DNA from: Elusimicrobia bacterium GWA2_62_23
GTDB lineage: Bacteria > Elusimicrobiota > Elusimicrobia > Elusimicrobiales > UBA9959
DNA: 64,000 nt
Direction of reading: 5' to 3'
Assembly (NCBI GenBank): GCA_001799635.1
Contig: MGTV01000023.1
Span: 1 to 64,000 of the forward strand
Position numbers and translations under genes: made by a program. The notes beneath the pieces are model-generated. The model did not search any database, had not been told where the DNA came from, and saw nothing but the letters and a program-made list of their open reading frames with translations. Shown here one piece after another: positions 29,001-36,749 of the stretch. Positions within the stretch are counted from its first letter, which is position 1; each line of letters opens with the position of its first letter.

Positions 29001-32000
29001 ACATGCCGGAGGAGACGGGGGCGGTGGTATAGAACATGGTCTGGGCCGAAGTGTAGGCCCAGGGTCCGGCGGAGAGCAGCGAGGATTGGAAATAATAGGT
29101 GGACCCGGTAGGCAGGTCCAGCGGCGAGGTCCAGCTGATCTCGCCGGTGCCGGGATAGGCCCCGGGGGCGCCGTTGATCACAAAAGAAGGCGGCAGGAAG
29201 GTGTAGATACCCGGCCTGGAAGCGTTCACGGAGGCCCCGGCGAAGATACCCGAGCCGTCCAGCATGACATTGCGGGCCTGCTCGCTTTCGGACTTATTGT
29301 CGAAAGTCTTGGTCCATTCGCGCGAGAGGGTGGCGGGGTCCACTTTGGTCACACGGATGTTCTGGCCCTGCATGATGTCGTTGCGCATTTCGTAACCGGC
29401 GGTATAAACATAGCCGCCGTAATAAGCGGCGCCGTAGTTCACTTCCATGTTGCCGGCCACGTTATAGGTGGAAGCGGCCACATAGTCCAGCGCCCCCCCT
29501 TCGTGGTTAATGAATTTCCCCAGCCAGGCGTCTTCCGAACTGAACACGCTGATCCTGCCGGCGACATAAATGTCGGAATCCGGTCCCACGGCCAGGCCGT
29601 AGCCGGTCTCGGAAAGGTTCGGGACGTCGCTGCTCACCGTAACCTGGTATTCCATGGTGCCGGAGGTCAGCGGATAACGCGCCAGCCAGATATCGGCGTC
29701 ACTGGCGGTAACGCCTTTTTCTCCGGCCACAAAGACCGCGGAGGTGGTAACGGCAATGCCGTTAAAGCGGTTGCCCATGCTGCCGGCGACGGCGTCCGAA
29801 GTGGAAGACCAGAGTTCGAAACCCGTAGTGGAGAACTTCTTTATCATCGCGGCATTGCTGCTGTCAGGTGTGGACATCTGACCGGCGATATAGGCGTTGC
29901 CTGCGGCGTCTATGCCCACGGCATTGGCCATGTCAGAGCCCATGGATTCTCCGGCTATCTTCACGTTCCAGTCCAAGAGGCCGTTAGACAGCACCTTGGC
30001 CAGGAAGATATCCTGCATATTGGTAGGGTCCGAATTAATGGCGCCGGCCACGTACACGGCACCAAGGGCTGAAACCGCGAGCCCTTTTATGGTGAAAGAA
30101 GGCGCGGCGTTCACGGTAGGTTGGGGGTAATTGTAGAACCGGGTCCACTCGAAGCGGCCGGAAACCTTGTCGTACTTGCGCACCAGCCAGCCGCCTTCCA
30201 TGGAGCCGGCCATAGGCACGCCGTAGGCCTGGTAAATGTTGCCGCTGGGGTCCATGGCGGTGGCGAAGTCCATCGGGCTGCCTTCGGCATAGGTGAGGCG
30301 GGACTGCGGGTAGACGTTGACGATATCCGTCAGCGCCGGCGTGCGGGCTTTGGCGTAAACGGCGGGGCCCATGGGCGTGCCGTTAAGCCAGACCATGAAA
30401 TAATACGTGGGCGTGGTGAGATTGCCGTAGGCGTCACGGGAGGCGGGCAGGCCCCGCACCAGGAAGCCGTCGCCGGCGCCGGAGGCCACGGGGCCGGTAG
30501 TGAGCTGTATCTGCGCCGTGGCGTAATCCCAGGTGAAAGCGGGCGAGGTGCTGTACTGTACGCGCAGGGGCGTGTCGGCCGGCACGGCGGCGGGATAGGT
30601 CCAGGAAAGCTGCACGGTACCGGTGTATTCGCCGGCGTAGGAACCCAACTGGAAGGGGCTGCCGCCGGTCTGCGGGAAAGAGTAAAGGCCGTAGGAGTCT
30701 CCGAACTGGCCGGCCAGCAGCACGTCGCCGGTGGTGGAGAGCTTCACGTCGTAGAAGACGTCGTCGCTGGCTGAAACGTAGGTACGGGTGGAGATCAGCT
30801 GGCCGTCGGAGGTGTACTTGAAATAGAGGGCGTTGCGGCCCTGGCCCAGGTCCATGCGGGACTCGTAGCCGGCCACGTAAACGCCGCCCACTTTATCGGC
30901 GGCGCAGGAGTAGGCGGCTTCCTCCTTGCTGTAGGGCGCGTAAGGGTTGTCGTATGTCCTGGTCCAGATCGGGGACGAGAGAGCCAGGTCGAACTTGTGC
31001 ACCACCAGGTTGCGGCCCTGGCTGAGGTCGTTGCGCTCCTCGTAGCCGCACAGGTAGGCGAAGCCGGCGGGGTTAACGGCCAGGCCGTAGGCCGCGTCAT
31101 AACCGTTGCCCGGGCTGTTGTAGTCGAAGGCCTTTACGAAATCGCCGTTGGAGGCGTACTTCATGATGGACATGTCGGCGTAGCCGGCGGAATTGGAGGC
31201 CTGGCCGCCGAGGTAGAGGTAACCGGAAGCGTCCAGGGCCAGGTCGCTGACAAAGTCCTCGGTGTTGGTGGTGCGGGTGCTGTTAAAGAGGGTCTCCCAG
31301 GTGGCAGCGCCGGTCACCGGGGCCAGCTTGGCCAGCCACATGTCGGAAGAGGCGGAGGAATACTCCACGGCGTAGCCGCCGGCGTAGAGGGACGCGCCGT
31401 CGAAAACCAGCGCCTGGGCCCTGGAATGGCCGTAGAGGCCGGGGCGGGTCTTCAGCCAGAGCAGTTCGCCGGCGGTGGAATACTTGGCGATGAAAGCCTC
31501 GTCGTAATTGCCGTCGTAGAGGCTGCCGGCCACGTACACGTCGCCGCTGACGAAGTCCACGGCCAGGGACCGGCCCAGGTCCCAGCCGTACGGGGAGGCG
31601 CTGTTGAGCAGGCGCACCCACTGCAGGGCGCCGGCGGAATTGTATTTGCGCAGCACTACCTCGCTGCCGCCCATCTGCTGGTTGGTGGTGAAGCTGTTCA
31701 CCAGGTAGGTGTTATTGAAGCGGTCCACGGCCAGGCGGCCGCCGTAATAGTCGCGCAAGCCGCTCTCGAGCGCGAGCGTTCCGCCGCCGAAAGGCGTGGC
31801 GGACACCGACGGGAACAGCGGGGTGGAGGGCCGGGCCGACATTTCGGAGGAATCCGCGGAAACCACGGAAGCCACCTCCGCCCAGAGGCGGAAAGCGTAG
31901 TAAGGCGACTCCACGGCGTTGGCCCCGTTCACGCCGGCGTTCAGCCCGCCTATGACCAGGTTATGGATCTCGCCCGAAGCAGAGGTTGTGGCTATGACTA

Positions 32001-32247
32001 TCTGCGCGTTGGCGGTGCTCCAGACCGCGTGCGCGGCGTCCGTGGTGTACTGGAGGTAGAACTTGTCGCCGTTGCCCTGCACCAGAGTGTCATTAGACTG
32101 CCATTTCACATAGATGGTGCCGGCGTAGGGCCCGGTGGAGACGTCCAGCGGGGTCACCGGGTTGGTGGCCAGCGCCTGTTGCGCGGAAGCCGCCCAGAGG
32201 CAGGCCGCGGCCGCCAGAGTGAAGATGGTCTTTTTCATGTTAAACAT
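23047..32247 (-). CDS. Giant secreted protein: FN3/SBBP-propeller repeats, carboxypeptidase-regulatory domains, FlgD-type tail
   Basis: 3066 residues with a signal peptide (about 1-27). Residues about 30-1530 are three tandem copies of a roughly 500-residue unit. Each has an FN3-like domain with a Y-A/P-G-T-G/I-x-x-W start, then a propeller of SBBP-type repeats (VYVAGS, YLGGQA and D-x-x-G-N-x-Y strands). Residues about 1540-2660 hold many CarboxypepD_reg-like domains (GSYDVYLKPRG, AGIYRLEVTKDGF). The last about 110 residues (LPNPFNLKSKTV to KMAIIK) form a FlgD/sorting-type domain with W-D-G-K-N-x-x-x-x-x-x-A-S-G-V-Y. CAGGAG precedes the ATG. It is probably surface-exposed. Confidence 0.85.
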   Translation of the reverse strand: MFNMKKTIFTLAAAACLWAASAQQALATNPVTPLDVSTGPYAGTIYVKWQSNDTLVQGNGDKFYLQYTTDAAHAVWSTANAQIVIATTSASGEIHNLVIGGLNAGVNGANAVESPYYAFRLWAEVASVVSADSSEMSARPSTPLFPSVSATPFGGGTLALESGLRDYYGGRLAVDRFNNTYLVNSFTTNQQMGGSEVVLRKYNSAGALQWVRLLNSASPYGWDLGRSLAVDFVSGDVYVAGSLYDGNYDEAFIAKYSTAGELLWLKTRPGLYGHSRAQALVFDGASLYAGGYAVEYSSASSDMWLAKLAPVTGAATWETLFNSTRTTNTEDFVSDLALDASGYLYLGGQASNSAGYADMSIMKYASNGDFVKAFDYNSPGNGYDAAYGLAVNPAGFAYLCGYEERNDLSQGRNLVVHKFDLALSSPIWTRTYDNPYAPYSKEEAAYSCAADKVGGVYVAGYESRMDLGQGRNALYFKYTSDGQLISTRTYVSASDDVFYDVKLSTTGDVLLAGQFGDSYGLYSFPQTGGSPFQLGSYAGEYTGTVQLSWTYPAAVPADTPLRVQYSTSPAFTWDYATAQIQLTTGPVASGAGDGFLVRGLPASRDAYGNLTTPTYYFMVWLNGTPMGPAVYAKARTPALTDIVNVYPQSRLTYAEGSPMDFATAMDPSGNIYQAYGVPMAGSMEGGWLVRKYDKVSGRFEWTRFYNYPQPTVNAAPSFTIKGLAVSALGAVYVAGAINSDPTNMQDIFLAKVLSNGLLDWNVKIAGESMGSDMANAVGIDAAGNAYIAGQMSTPDSSNAAMIKKFSTTGFELWSSTSDAVAGSMGNRFNGIAVTTSAVFVAGEKGVTASDADIWLARYPLTSGTMEYQVTVSSDVPNLSETGYGLAVGPDSDIYVAGRISVFSSEDAWLGKFINHEGGALDYVAASTYNVAGNMEVNYGAAYYGGYVYTAGYEMRNDIMQGQNIRVTKVDPATLSREWTKTFDNKSESEQARNVMLDGSGIFAGASVNASRPGIYTFLPPSFVINGAPGAYPGTGEISWTSPLDLPTGSTYYFQSSLLSAGPWAYTSAQTMFYTTAPVSSGMYQSYSIGGLDASRDGSGAITSPNYYFRVWADDGATLTALAGQATAYANTPDVQSTVVTYPDSKVWSVNNSYSWRNKSVRDAQGNLYTVSNYWSNPTAAGAVAGGGSSIVVLRKYRPDMTIGWTKFLAARPNENIQAYAVTADKAGNIILAGHRGSWESATKDDLMAVKYSPAGVLLWARSYDFDLNYDYGYAVAADDDGNLYLGGSAQNQAGNANYAYIVKASPAGVQLTTAAFMGDGGTWGHEIADLVYDSTNSFLYASGNINNSVTGSDAFVVKLDQELVAYSTAVITGAGNNWDQGAGAVPDGEGNVYAAATVYSQDSGGDIWVRKLDATAEPEMTPVWTQTYNDPSNNYDSAGNLALDHQGSVYVVGSESRWDLNQGENLFLRKFSPEGNIIWTRSFNSGGSSYERGWDVHVDTTGYLYATGEFNGGFGAYRYRQLIFSNSNPMLSVYITSGAAGAYASGAPIIIMPFDQNGGINPELMVIGSASASGFYSARLPAGFQYFVGISTPNYKPTIKDQLMDPYGSFMVNLTGDTTKQYRLYAKGASEPGYTLRVVVSSGLVAGDYLSGEVFYSKNGDKAAYGIARSTSFNTALAIHNVPPADTGVYGVNLNIPGKNKAMTLYLNSAFPGVSAYTVDMTSAVAMIGFAVGGSTTPPSFQAVVRSTWGAPIEGARVELYKEGPDGTTNCGGNPCWIRTVSYENLTDVNGKAMFNGVAVSTNSYSLQIKRQGYADHREYGNGDCTLAAPWGICVNSISETVYRDYMVTLATYTLTGVLKYNGTPLPNANVMLYGDYNWATGNDSYARSGMAGIRTDAKVKTRADGTFTVTGLTDGNVRLNAEFMGTWMDLNAGNDMTSNTDDLRVTISSDVAASTSSVCTPGKVWVLNSIGNCLAANNLQFNLAATGGNTLGTLYGNLTFVTTYTVTQASPLEIPASSPVVVMAMQDCDGDCSSGRQLGFMPFSGTLTSNTTSYTVALSSGVDYWVKIYASDWGMLSSFNDGAQFTSTDTIRMDFTLTRSGGLKGQVKFPDGTNFKPSCSSSGCAYSADIELKGKTVQFSDGTGTDDYGAFEFPNVPPGSYDVYLKPRGDEFRWPPMELENVAVNVGKTTEVKLTLQAGLVVQPQIFGLPEISTPTWTYTVIGVPSGTQMNQRVITELFFDEPQYYFNYSTATATWDKKYMVPGQYDFYLVVGVSYNPGGGDQYRPQSFYQFANFIGQVRGVTVKKSDTSPGTLDQPIPVNVLGSVGQGSMAGHITGSRIFSDSDFEKIFANFDSEIMPLIPAVMLYDTAGDLKGFGHALPDETAISAFEAGIQQKDKDLVIDSLNANPLRYLVWGVPPGRYTAVFVNPNYPPVAKEIQLPENEVYEFDFDAQTLVVSGISGVVKSSATGEAVSNARVYLKHRTVEKFTVTDSSGNFSFANLPAGIYRLEVTKDGFVKAGQKTGLAGNDAASFEFFLTPTESVITGKVYLSKFPSPTTAAGIKLVAYDETVNVQSPTAYLPKIEAQTAEDGSYEITGIIEGHLYKVSAFMEGKLPETIEVSAVNGDTVVDDIVLRDIPPQITVKVRKSPDSTSKVDVVINSPKALVTTPSCRYTPGEVYTATSAVSLALVPGANNSYQGQFAVSSNRQYYTVYVAAGDGDNRMEKTILYDQTNDAKTEQYIQDAAIAGGEVVMDQETEEYSGIELDAGAITTSSGTADFSNLVGGFFSALPSVRTVKTAKGNVTLETAISNLMASEIYNMDLSNAQPNKPFTLTLKYDKERALNTTGLRIYQYDDASGGWKEIPGNYTVDPMTGVVSVDVSSLELAYEGSGGGTSTPLARKRFSMSAVKDGRYVPSSTSSTSQTGRFAVFTAKPTTGKAAYSSTFEVVNLPNPFNLKSKTVNVSSDGQGILGATYSTPGTLLKYNLPAGKAGSLKLVIYNLAGEKVRTLDEGLRDNSAGTDGIYYSEWDGKNDNNQDCASGVYFMLAFLDGKKLGTKAHKMAIIK

Positions 32248-32331
32248 AAGTTCTCCTGAAAACCGCCGACGCCGGGCTGCCGCCCGGACAAAAATTCAGC
32301 AACACCGCGAACGTTCACCGCCTGCTATAGA

Positions 32332-33555
32332 CTAAAATTCCCACTCCAGGCCCAGCAGGTAGGTGCTGGCCCGGTAGTTGTACCTGTAATTGGCCTCGTA
32401 GCGCATGTTGGAACTGGAGACCTGGTAGTTGTACGCCGCTTTAGCGAAGATCTTGTTATACACGGGGTACCGCACGGCCAGCGAACTCAGCCAGAAGGTC
32501 TGGTTGATCTTACCCTCGCCGTAAGCGCCGGCGGCGTCCTGCTTGAGGCGCCCGAGGTAATACAGGCGCCGCCAATCCAGCCCCACGCCGAACTGCGCCC
32601 CGTTCTTGAAGACGAAACTGGCCGACGGGCTCACGGACATGTCCACGTAGCTGTAGTAATCCTCTATGTACTTGGTGCGGGAGGAATCGTAGGAGCTCTG
32701 GTTGGAGCTCAGCCAGCCCACCCGCGCCCCCACGGCGAGGTAGACCGGCTTCATGGCCCGGGAAACCCGGAAGGTCCAGTTCTGCACCAGGTCGGAGCGC
32801 TTGTCGCTCTTGAAGTAGGGCTGGCCGGTGGCGGGCTTGGCCACCACGGCCTGGTCGCCGTAGCGGCGGTAGGTGAAGTCGTAGCCGGCCTTCATCACCG
32901 CCGGCTCCGGGAACCAGGTATAGGTGAAGCCCAGCCGGTGGTTGGTGTTGTCCATGGTGTCCACCCCGGCGTTGGAGGACAATTCGTTGAAGGTGGTGGT
33001 GTCTATGGCGGTGCCCCCCTCCGACAGCAGCGTGCTGTAGTTGGGGTACTTCACCTGGTAGAAGTCGTAGGATTCCGTAAAGGTGCCGTGCGGACGCTCC
33101 TGCTCGGCGTCCAGGCCGAAAGAGAGCGTGGCGTAGTCGAAAAGGCCGTCGCCCCATTTCTCGTCCTTGGTCTCCTTGATGAGGGCTTTCGAATAAGAGA
33201 TGCGCGGCTTGTATTTGTCGAACTCGCGGGTATAGACGTACTTCAGCGAGAAGGTATGCGTCTGGCGCTGGCGGGTGAGCACGCCGCCGCCGGCCAGTTC
33301 CTGGATGTCCTGCGTGCCGGAATAGTTGCCGGCATAGACGGGGATCAGGTCATGCCCTTCCGCTATGTTTATCACCGGCGAGGCGAAGGCGTCCAGCCGG
33401 CCCTGGAAGGAGGCCGCGTCGGAATCCAGGTAGTATTTGCCGCCGAGCAGCGAAACGTTGGCCACCGGGGTTATCTTCATGCCGGCTTCGAGGGCCGCGG
33501 GGCAGCAGGCCAGCAGGCCGAGCAGGCAGGACTTTATGAAGTTCTCTTTTTTCAT
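32332..33555 (-). CDS. Outer-membrane beta-barrel protein, unknown (module B)
   Basis: About 407 residues from ATG 33555 (MKKENF), nine bases after AAGGG; an ATG at 33561 is only three bases from it. A signal peptide (about 1-25) is followed by alternating hydrophobic/polar beta-strands rich in Tyr and ending in an aromatic strand (YLLGLEWEF). It is paralogous to the barrel at 36750-37973: both have an ELAGGG turn, a KETKDExWGxGLxD-type segment and a YRYNY end. Family unknown. Confidence 0.7.
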   Translation of the reverse strand: MKKENFIKSCLLGLLACCPAALEAGMKITPVANVSLLGGKYYLDSDAASFQGRLDAFASPVINIAEGHDLIPVYAGNYSGTQDIQELAGGGVLTRQRQTHTFSLKYVYTREFDKYKPRISYSKALIKETKDEKWGDGLFDYATLSFGLDAEQERPHGTFTESYDFYQVKYPNYSTLLSEGGTAIDTTTFNELSSNAGVDTMDNTNHRLGFTYTWFPEPAVMKAGYDFTYRRYGDQAVVAKPATGQPYFKSDKRSDLVQNWTFRVSRAMKPVYLAVGARVGWLSSNQSSYDSSRTKYIEDYYSYVDMSVSPSASFVFKNGAQFGVGLDWRRLYYLGRLKQDAAGAYGEGKINQTFWLSSLAVRYPVYNKIFAKAAYNYQVSSSNMRYEANYRYNYRASTYLLGLEWEF

Positions 33556-33567
33556 GGTCATGTTCCC

Positions 33568-35016
33568 TTAAAACCTCAGCAGGCCGGCGTCCTTGAGCAG
33601 TTTGGCGGAGAATTCCAGGTCTATCTTGCGGCCGCCGAACAGGGAGCTGGTGTACACCCGCTCGAAATTGAGCCGGTCGGTGGCGGTGTCCATGGTAACG
33701 CCCAGGCGCGAGGAGAAATCCCCGGCGCTCAGAATGTCGCCGCTGTCGAAGAGCACGTAATCCGAGGCCTCTATCCAGGTATTATCCGCGTCGGAATAGG
33801 TGTTGCGGGTGACGGTGTGGAACACGTCCTCGCCTCCGGGATAGGTCACCGAGCCAGCGGGGGCCGCGCCGCCCAGGTAGGTCATCTCGCCGGTCTGCAC
33901 GGTATTGTCCGCGTTGAGGTCCGTGTAGCCCCAGAGCTTGCGCCCCAGGCCGCCGTTCTCCAGCGCCTGGTCCGGCCCGGAGGCGTAAACCGCGTAATCG
34001 GTGAAGAAATGCGTCCACTCGGACGGGCTGCCGGCGTTGTCGGCCACCATCTTGCCGCCGGAGGCGTCCTCGGTGACGCGGTCCAGGGTATTGGACATCA
34101 CGCTGTTCATGGCCGTGAGCTGCCACTGCGGCGTGGCGGACCCCGTGGCGCTGGTCATGTTGCGGGTGGCCAGCGACAGGTCGGCGGGCAGCGCGCTGTT
34201 GAAGGTGAACAGGATCTTGCCGAAATCGAAACGCTCCTGCCGGGTATTGAGCACCACGTACTTGAACTGGTTGTCGGCCGGCCGGATCACGTATTCTTCC
34301 ATGCGCACCCGGTTGCCGAAGGCGTCTATGGCCACCTTGCGGCTCTGGAACTCGGCCGATTGCAGTTCTTCCTGGGCGCGGGAGATCACGTCTTCCTTGG
34401 AGATCTCGTTGTAGATCTCGTTACGGGCCGCCTGCGAAGGGCTGCCCACGGAGGAGTTCATGTCGCTCGGCTGGTTGGGGTTCTGCGAAGGTTCGCGCAA
34501 CCTTCCGCCGGCGGGGATCTCGGCGAATTGCCCCTCGCGGACCAGGCTGGCGTTGCCCTTGGCGTCGCCGGTGAGCACGGACCCGTCGTAAACCTCCACG
34601 CGGCTGTTCCCCTCCTGGTCCGAGGCCACCATGAAGTCGGTGCCGCGCACGGCGCAGACGGCCGACGGGGTGCGGACTTCGAATTTTTTGGAGAATTTCT
34701 TGACCCAGGAGCGGACCCGGCCGAAATAGAGCCCGAGCGAGACCGCGTCCTTGCCTTCCGAGGTCATCCTGAACGAGGACACCGGGGCGATCTTCACGCG
34801 GGAGCCGTCCTCCATGAGGAGCTCGGCGGTAGAGGCGCGGGCGGTACGGAGCTCGTCGCCGTTGCCCAGGCGCAATTTCTCGTCCCCTTCCAGGCGGGTC
34901 CAGGTTTCCGACCCGGCTTTTTTATGGTCCACCTCGCCGCGCCACGAGTCGAGATAGGCGGCGTAAGCCGGTGTAAAGGCAAAAAAGAGCAGCGCTGAAA
35001 CAAGCAGTTGTTTCAT
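33568..35016 (-). CDS. FecR-domain secreted protein (module B)
   Basis: 482 residues with a signal peptide (about 1-19). A FecR-type beta domain covers about 25-165: LRLGNGDELRTARASTAELL, EDGSRVKIAP, and FEVRTPSAVCAVRGTDF. It is followed by a coiled linker and a C-terminal region (about 210-482) shared with the other FecR protein, including IDAFGNRVRMEEYVIRPAD. Here FecR is not next to a sigma factor or TonB receptor, so a structural or sensing role at the surface is more likely than classical iron signalling. AAGGAG precedes the ATG; a terminator lies upstream. Confidence 0.75.
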   Translation of the reverse strand: MKQLLVSALLFFAFTPAYAAYLDSWRGEVDHKKAGSETWTRLEGDEKLRLGNGDELRTARASTAELLMEDGSRVKIAPVSSFRMTSEGKDAVSLGLYFGRVRSWVKKFSKKFEVRTPSAVCAVRGTDFMVASDQEGNSRVEVYDGSVLTGDAKGNASLVREGQFAEIPAGGRLREPSQNPNQPSDMNSSVGSPSQAARNEIYNEISKEDVISRAQEELQSAEFQSRKVAIDAFGNRVRMEEYVIRPADNQFKYVVLNTRQERFDFGKILFTFNSALPADLSLATRNMTSATGSATPQWQLTAMNSVMSNTLDRVTEDASGGKMVADNAGSPSEWTHFFTDYAVYASGPDQALENGGLGRKLWGYTDLNADNTVQTGEMTYLGGAAPAGSVTYPGGEDVFHTVTRNTYSDADNTWIEASDYVLFDSGDILSAGDFSSRLGVTMDTATDRLNFERVYTSSLFGGRKIDLEFSAKLLKDAGLLRF

Positions 35017-35076
35017 AATAGGAACTCCTTGGTCTCTATCCTTCCCGAACCCCCGAAAATCAGGCCCAATAAGGGC

Positions 35077-35118
35077 GAAAAAAACTACCCCCTCATCATA
35101 ATATAATGAGGGGGTAGT
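35077..35118 (-). terminator. Internal terminator between the two FecR genes
   Basis: On the minus strand ACTACCCCCTCAT and ATGAGGGGGTAGT form a 13-bp perfect stem, then seven T. It separates module A (1654-aa protein, PorV, barrel, FecR) from module B, so B has its own promoter or is reached by read-through. The rest of the 125-base gap shows no clear promoter. Confidence 0.9.
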
Positions 35119-35141
35119 GTCAACGCAACAAAGGTTACGTT

Positions 35142-36746
35142 CTACTGCAGGCTCAGGCTGTCCGCGGTAGTGGTGGCGGCCTTCTTCTGGCTGAGGATCT
35201 CCGGGGCGAACAGCACGTCTATATTGCGCCCCTGGAACAGCGAGGAGTCTATGACCATTTCCAGGTTGAAGCTGCCTTCCGCCAGGAAAGTATTGGAGTT
35301 GGGCGAACCGGGGATGCCGAGGACTTCGCCTTCATTGGAGACGAGTATCTTCCTGGAAAGCACGGTAGAGCCGTCCGCGTAGGTGGTGCCCACGCTGTAA
35401 TCGGCCTTACCGGGCCCGCTGGGATAGGTGACCACCGGGTCGCTCGGGTTCACGGTGGCGTCTATGGCGCCGCCGTAGATGCCGGCCTTGTCCACCAGGG
35501 CGGCGGTCCAGCCGTCGGACACGTCTATGGTGCTGGTCGGGTCCAGGGTTATCTGTTCCAGCGTGGTCAGGGTGCCAACGTTGTTTACCACCTTCTGCGT
35601 CCAGGTGAACTGGCCGGCCGTGGTGGAATTGTAGTCCTGTATCTGCTGGAACTGGGTGCGCTCGCCTCCGGGCACGCCGGGGCCGGAGAGTATCTGCTTG
35701 TAGTCTATGGACCCGGGATAGTACCTGGTGGCGGCCACGCCGCCGTTGTAGCCGGCGAAGTCGATGGCCACCGGGGCGGTGAAGTCTATGGTCTCCTTGA
35801 TGCTGTCCACGGTGTTGGTCAGGTAAACCTCGAAGTACTTCATCCAGTTGGCCGGGGCGGTGGCGGACATGTACATGCCGTCTATGATGCCCCCCACCTG
35901 GCTGATATCGTCGGGGATGGCGGAGTTGAAACGCTCTATCAGGTGGCCCCAGTCCAGGCGGTCGGCCTCGGCGCGGCGGCTGAGGAACAGGATCTTGAAT
36001 TCGTCGTCGGCGGGGCGCAGCAGGTATTCTTCCAGGCGCACGCGGCGGCCGAAGGCGTCTATGGAATCCTTGCCGAGCTGGGACTCGTTGGCCTTAAGCT
36101 CGCGGTTGCGCAGCTCTTCGAGCATGGTGCGGGTACGCTCGCGGGCGGTTTCCCTCATCACGGCCATGGGGCGGGCGGCCTGCCCGGCCTTCTCGTCCTT
36201 CAGGGAGACGTTCTCCGGCCTGGACATGCCGTCCATGCCTATATTTATGCGCTCTTCCGAGGAGACCACGGCCAGTTTGCCCTGGTTGTCGTTCACTTCC
36301 ACCAGGCCTTCGGCCACGTCCATGCGGGTGGCGCCGTCCTTGCCCACCTCCAGTTCGAACTCGGTGCCGCGCACGGCGCAGACCGCGGCGGGCGTGCGCA
36401 CTTCGAAGCGGCTGGCGAAATAACCGGCCACGCTGGCCTTCAGCTTGCCGAAGGCGAGCTTGAAGCCGGCCTTCTTCTTTGTGGTGTCCTCCACCGCGAA
36501 CTGGCTGTCGCCGGCGAGCTGGAACCGGGAGCCGTCGGGCAGCACCACGCCGGCCTTGCCGTCCTTGGCGGTGCGGATCTCGGCGCCGGGCCTCACGCGC
36601 ACCGGCTCGGTCACGTTCACCCAGCCTGATTTAGCTGAAGCCCTGGCTTCCACCTTGCCTTCGGGCATGAGGATCATTTCCCGCGGGGCGGCCAGGCAGG
36701 GGCCGGCGGCCAGCAGGAGTACGGCTATAGTTTTAAAGGCGTTCAT
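35142..36746 (-). CDS. FecR-domain secreted protein (module A)
   Basis: 534 residues with a signal peptide (about 1-19, ending CLA-A). The FecR-like domain spans about 30-185: RPGAEIRTAKDGKAGVVLPD, and FEVRTPAAVCAVRGTEFELE is nearly identical in form to module B. The downstream IDAFGRRVRLEEYLLRPAD segment also matches the module-B paralogue, showing duplication followed by divergence of the C-terminal half. GGAGG precedes the ATG at nine bases. Function unknown. Confidence 0.75.
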   Translation of the reverse strand: MNAFKTIAVLLLAAGPCLAAPREMILMPEGKVEARASAKSGWVNVTEPVRVRPGAEIRTAKDGKAGVVLPDGSRFQLAGDSQFAVEDTTKKKAGFKLAFGKLKASVAGYFASRFEVRTPAAVCAVRGTEFELEVGKDGATRMDVAEGLVEVNDNQGKLAVVSSEERINIGMDGMSRPENVSLKDEKAGQAARPMAVMRETARERTRTMLEELRNRELKANESQLGKDSIDAFGRRVRLEEYLLRPADDEFKILFLSRRAEADRLDWGHLIERFNSAIPDDISQVGGIIDGMYMSATAPANWMKYFEVYLTNTVDSIKETIDFTAPVAIDFAGYNGGVAATRYYPGSIDYKQILSGPGVPGGERTQFQQIQDYNSTTAGQFTWTQKVVNNVGTLTTLEQITLDPTSTIDVSDGWTAALVDKAGIYGGAIDATVNPSDPVVTYPSGPGKADYSVGTTYADGSTVLSRKILVSNEGEVLGIPGSPNSNTFLAEGSFNLEMVIDSSLFQGRNIDVLFAPEILSQKKAATTTADSLSLQ

Positions 36747-36749
36747 AGT

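Noticed and set aside
26267-30800. Regularly spaced similar DNA in the giant gene, considered as a CRISPR or satellite array
   Set aside because: The similarity follows protein repeat units of variable spacing and there are no uniform direct repeats with unique spacers.
23068-32259. Long open frames (hundreds to 1390 codons) on the plus strand opposite the giant minus-strand gene
   Set aside because: They are out-of-phase mirrors of a GC-rich coding strand: composition is His/Gly/Val/Arg-biased, with no motifs, signal peptide or ribosome-binding site.
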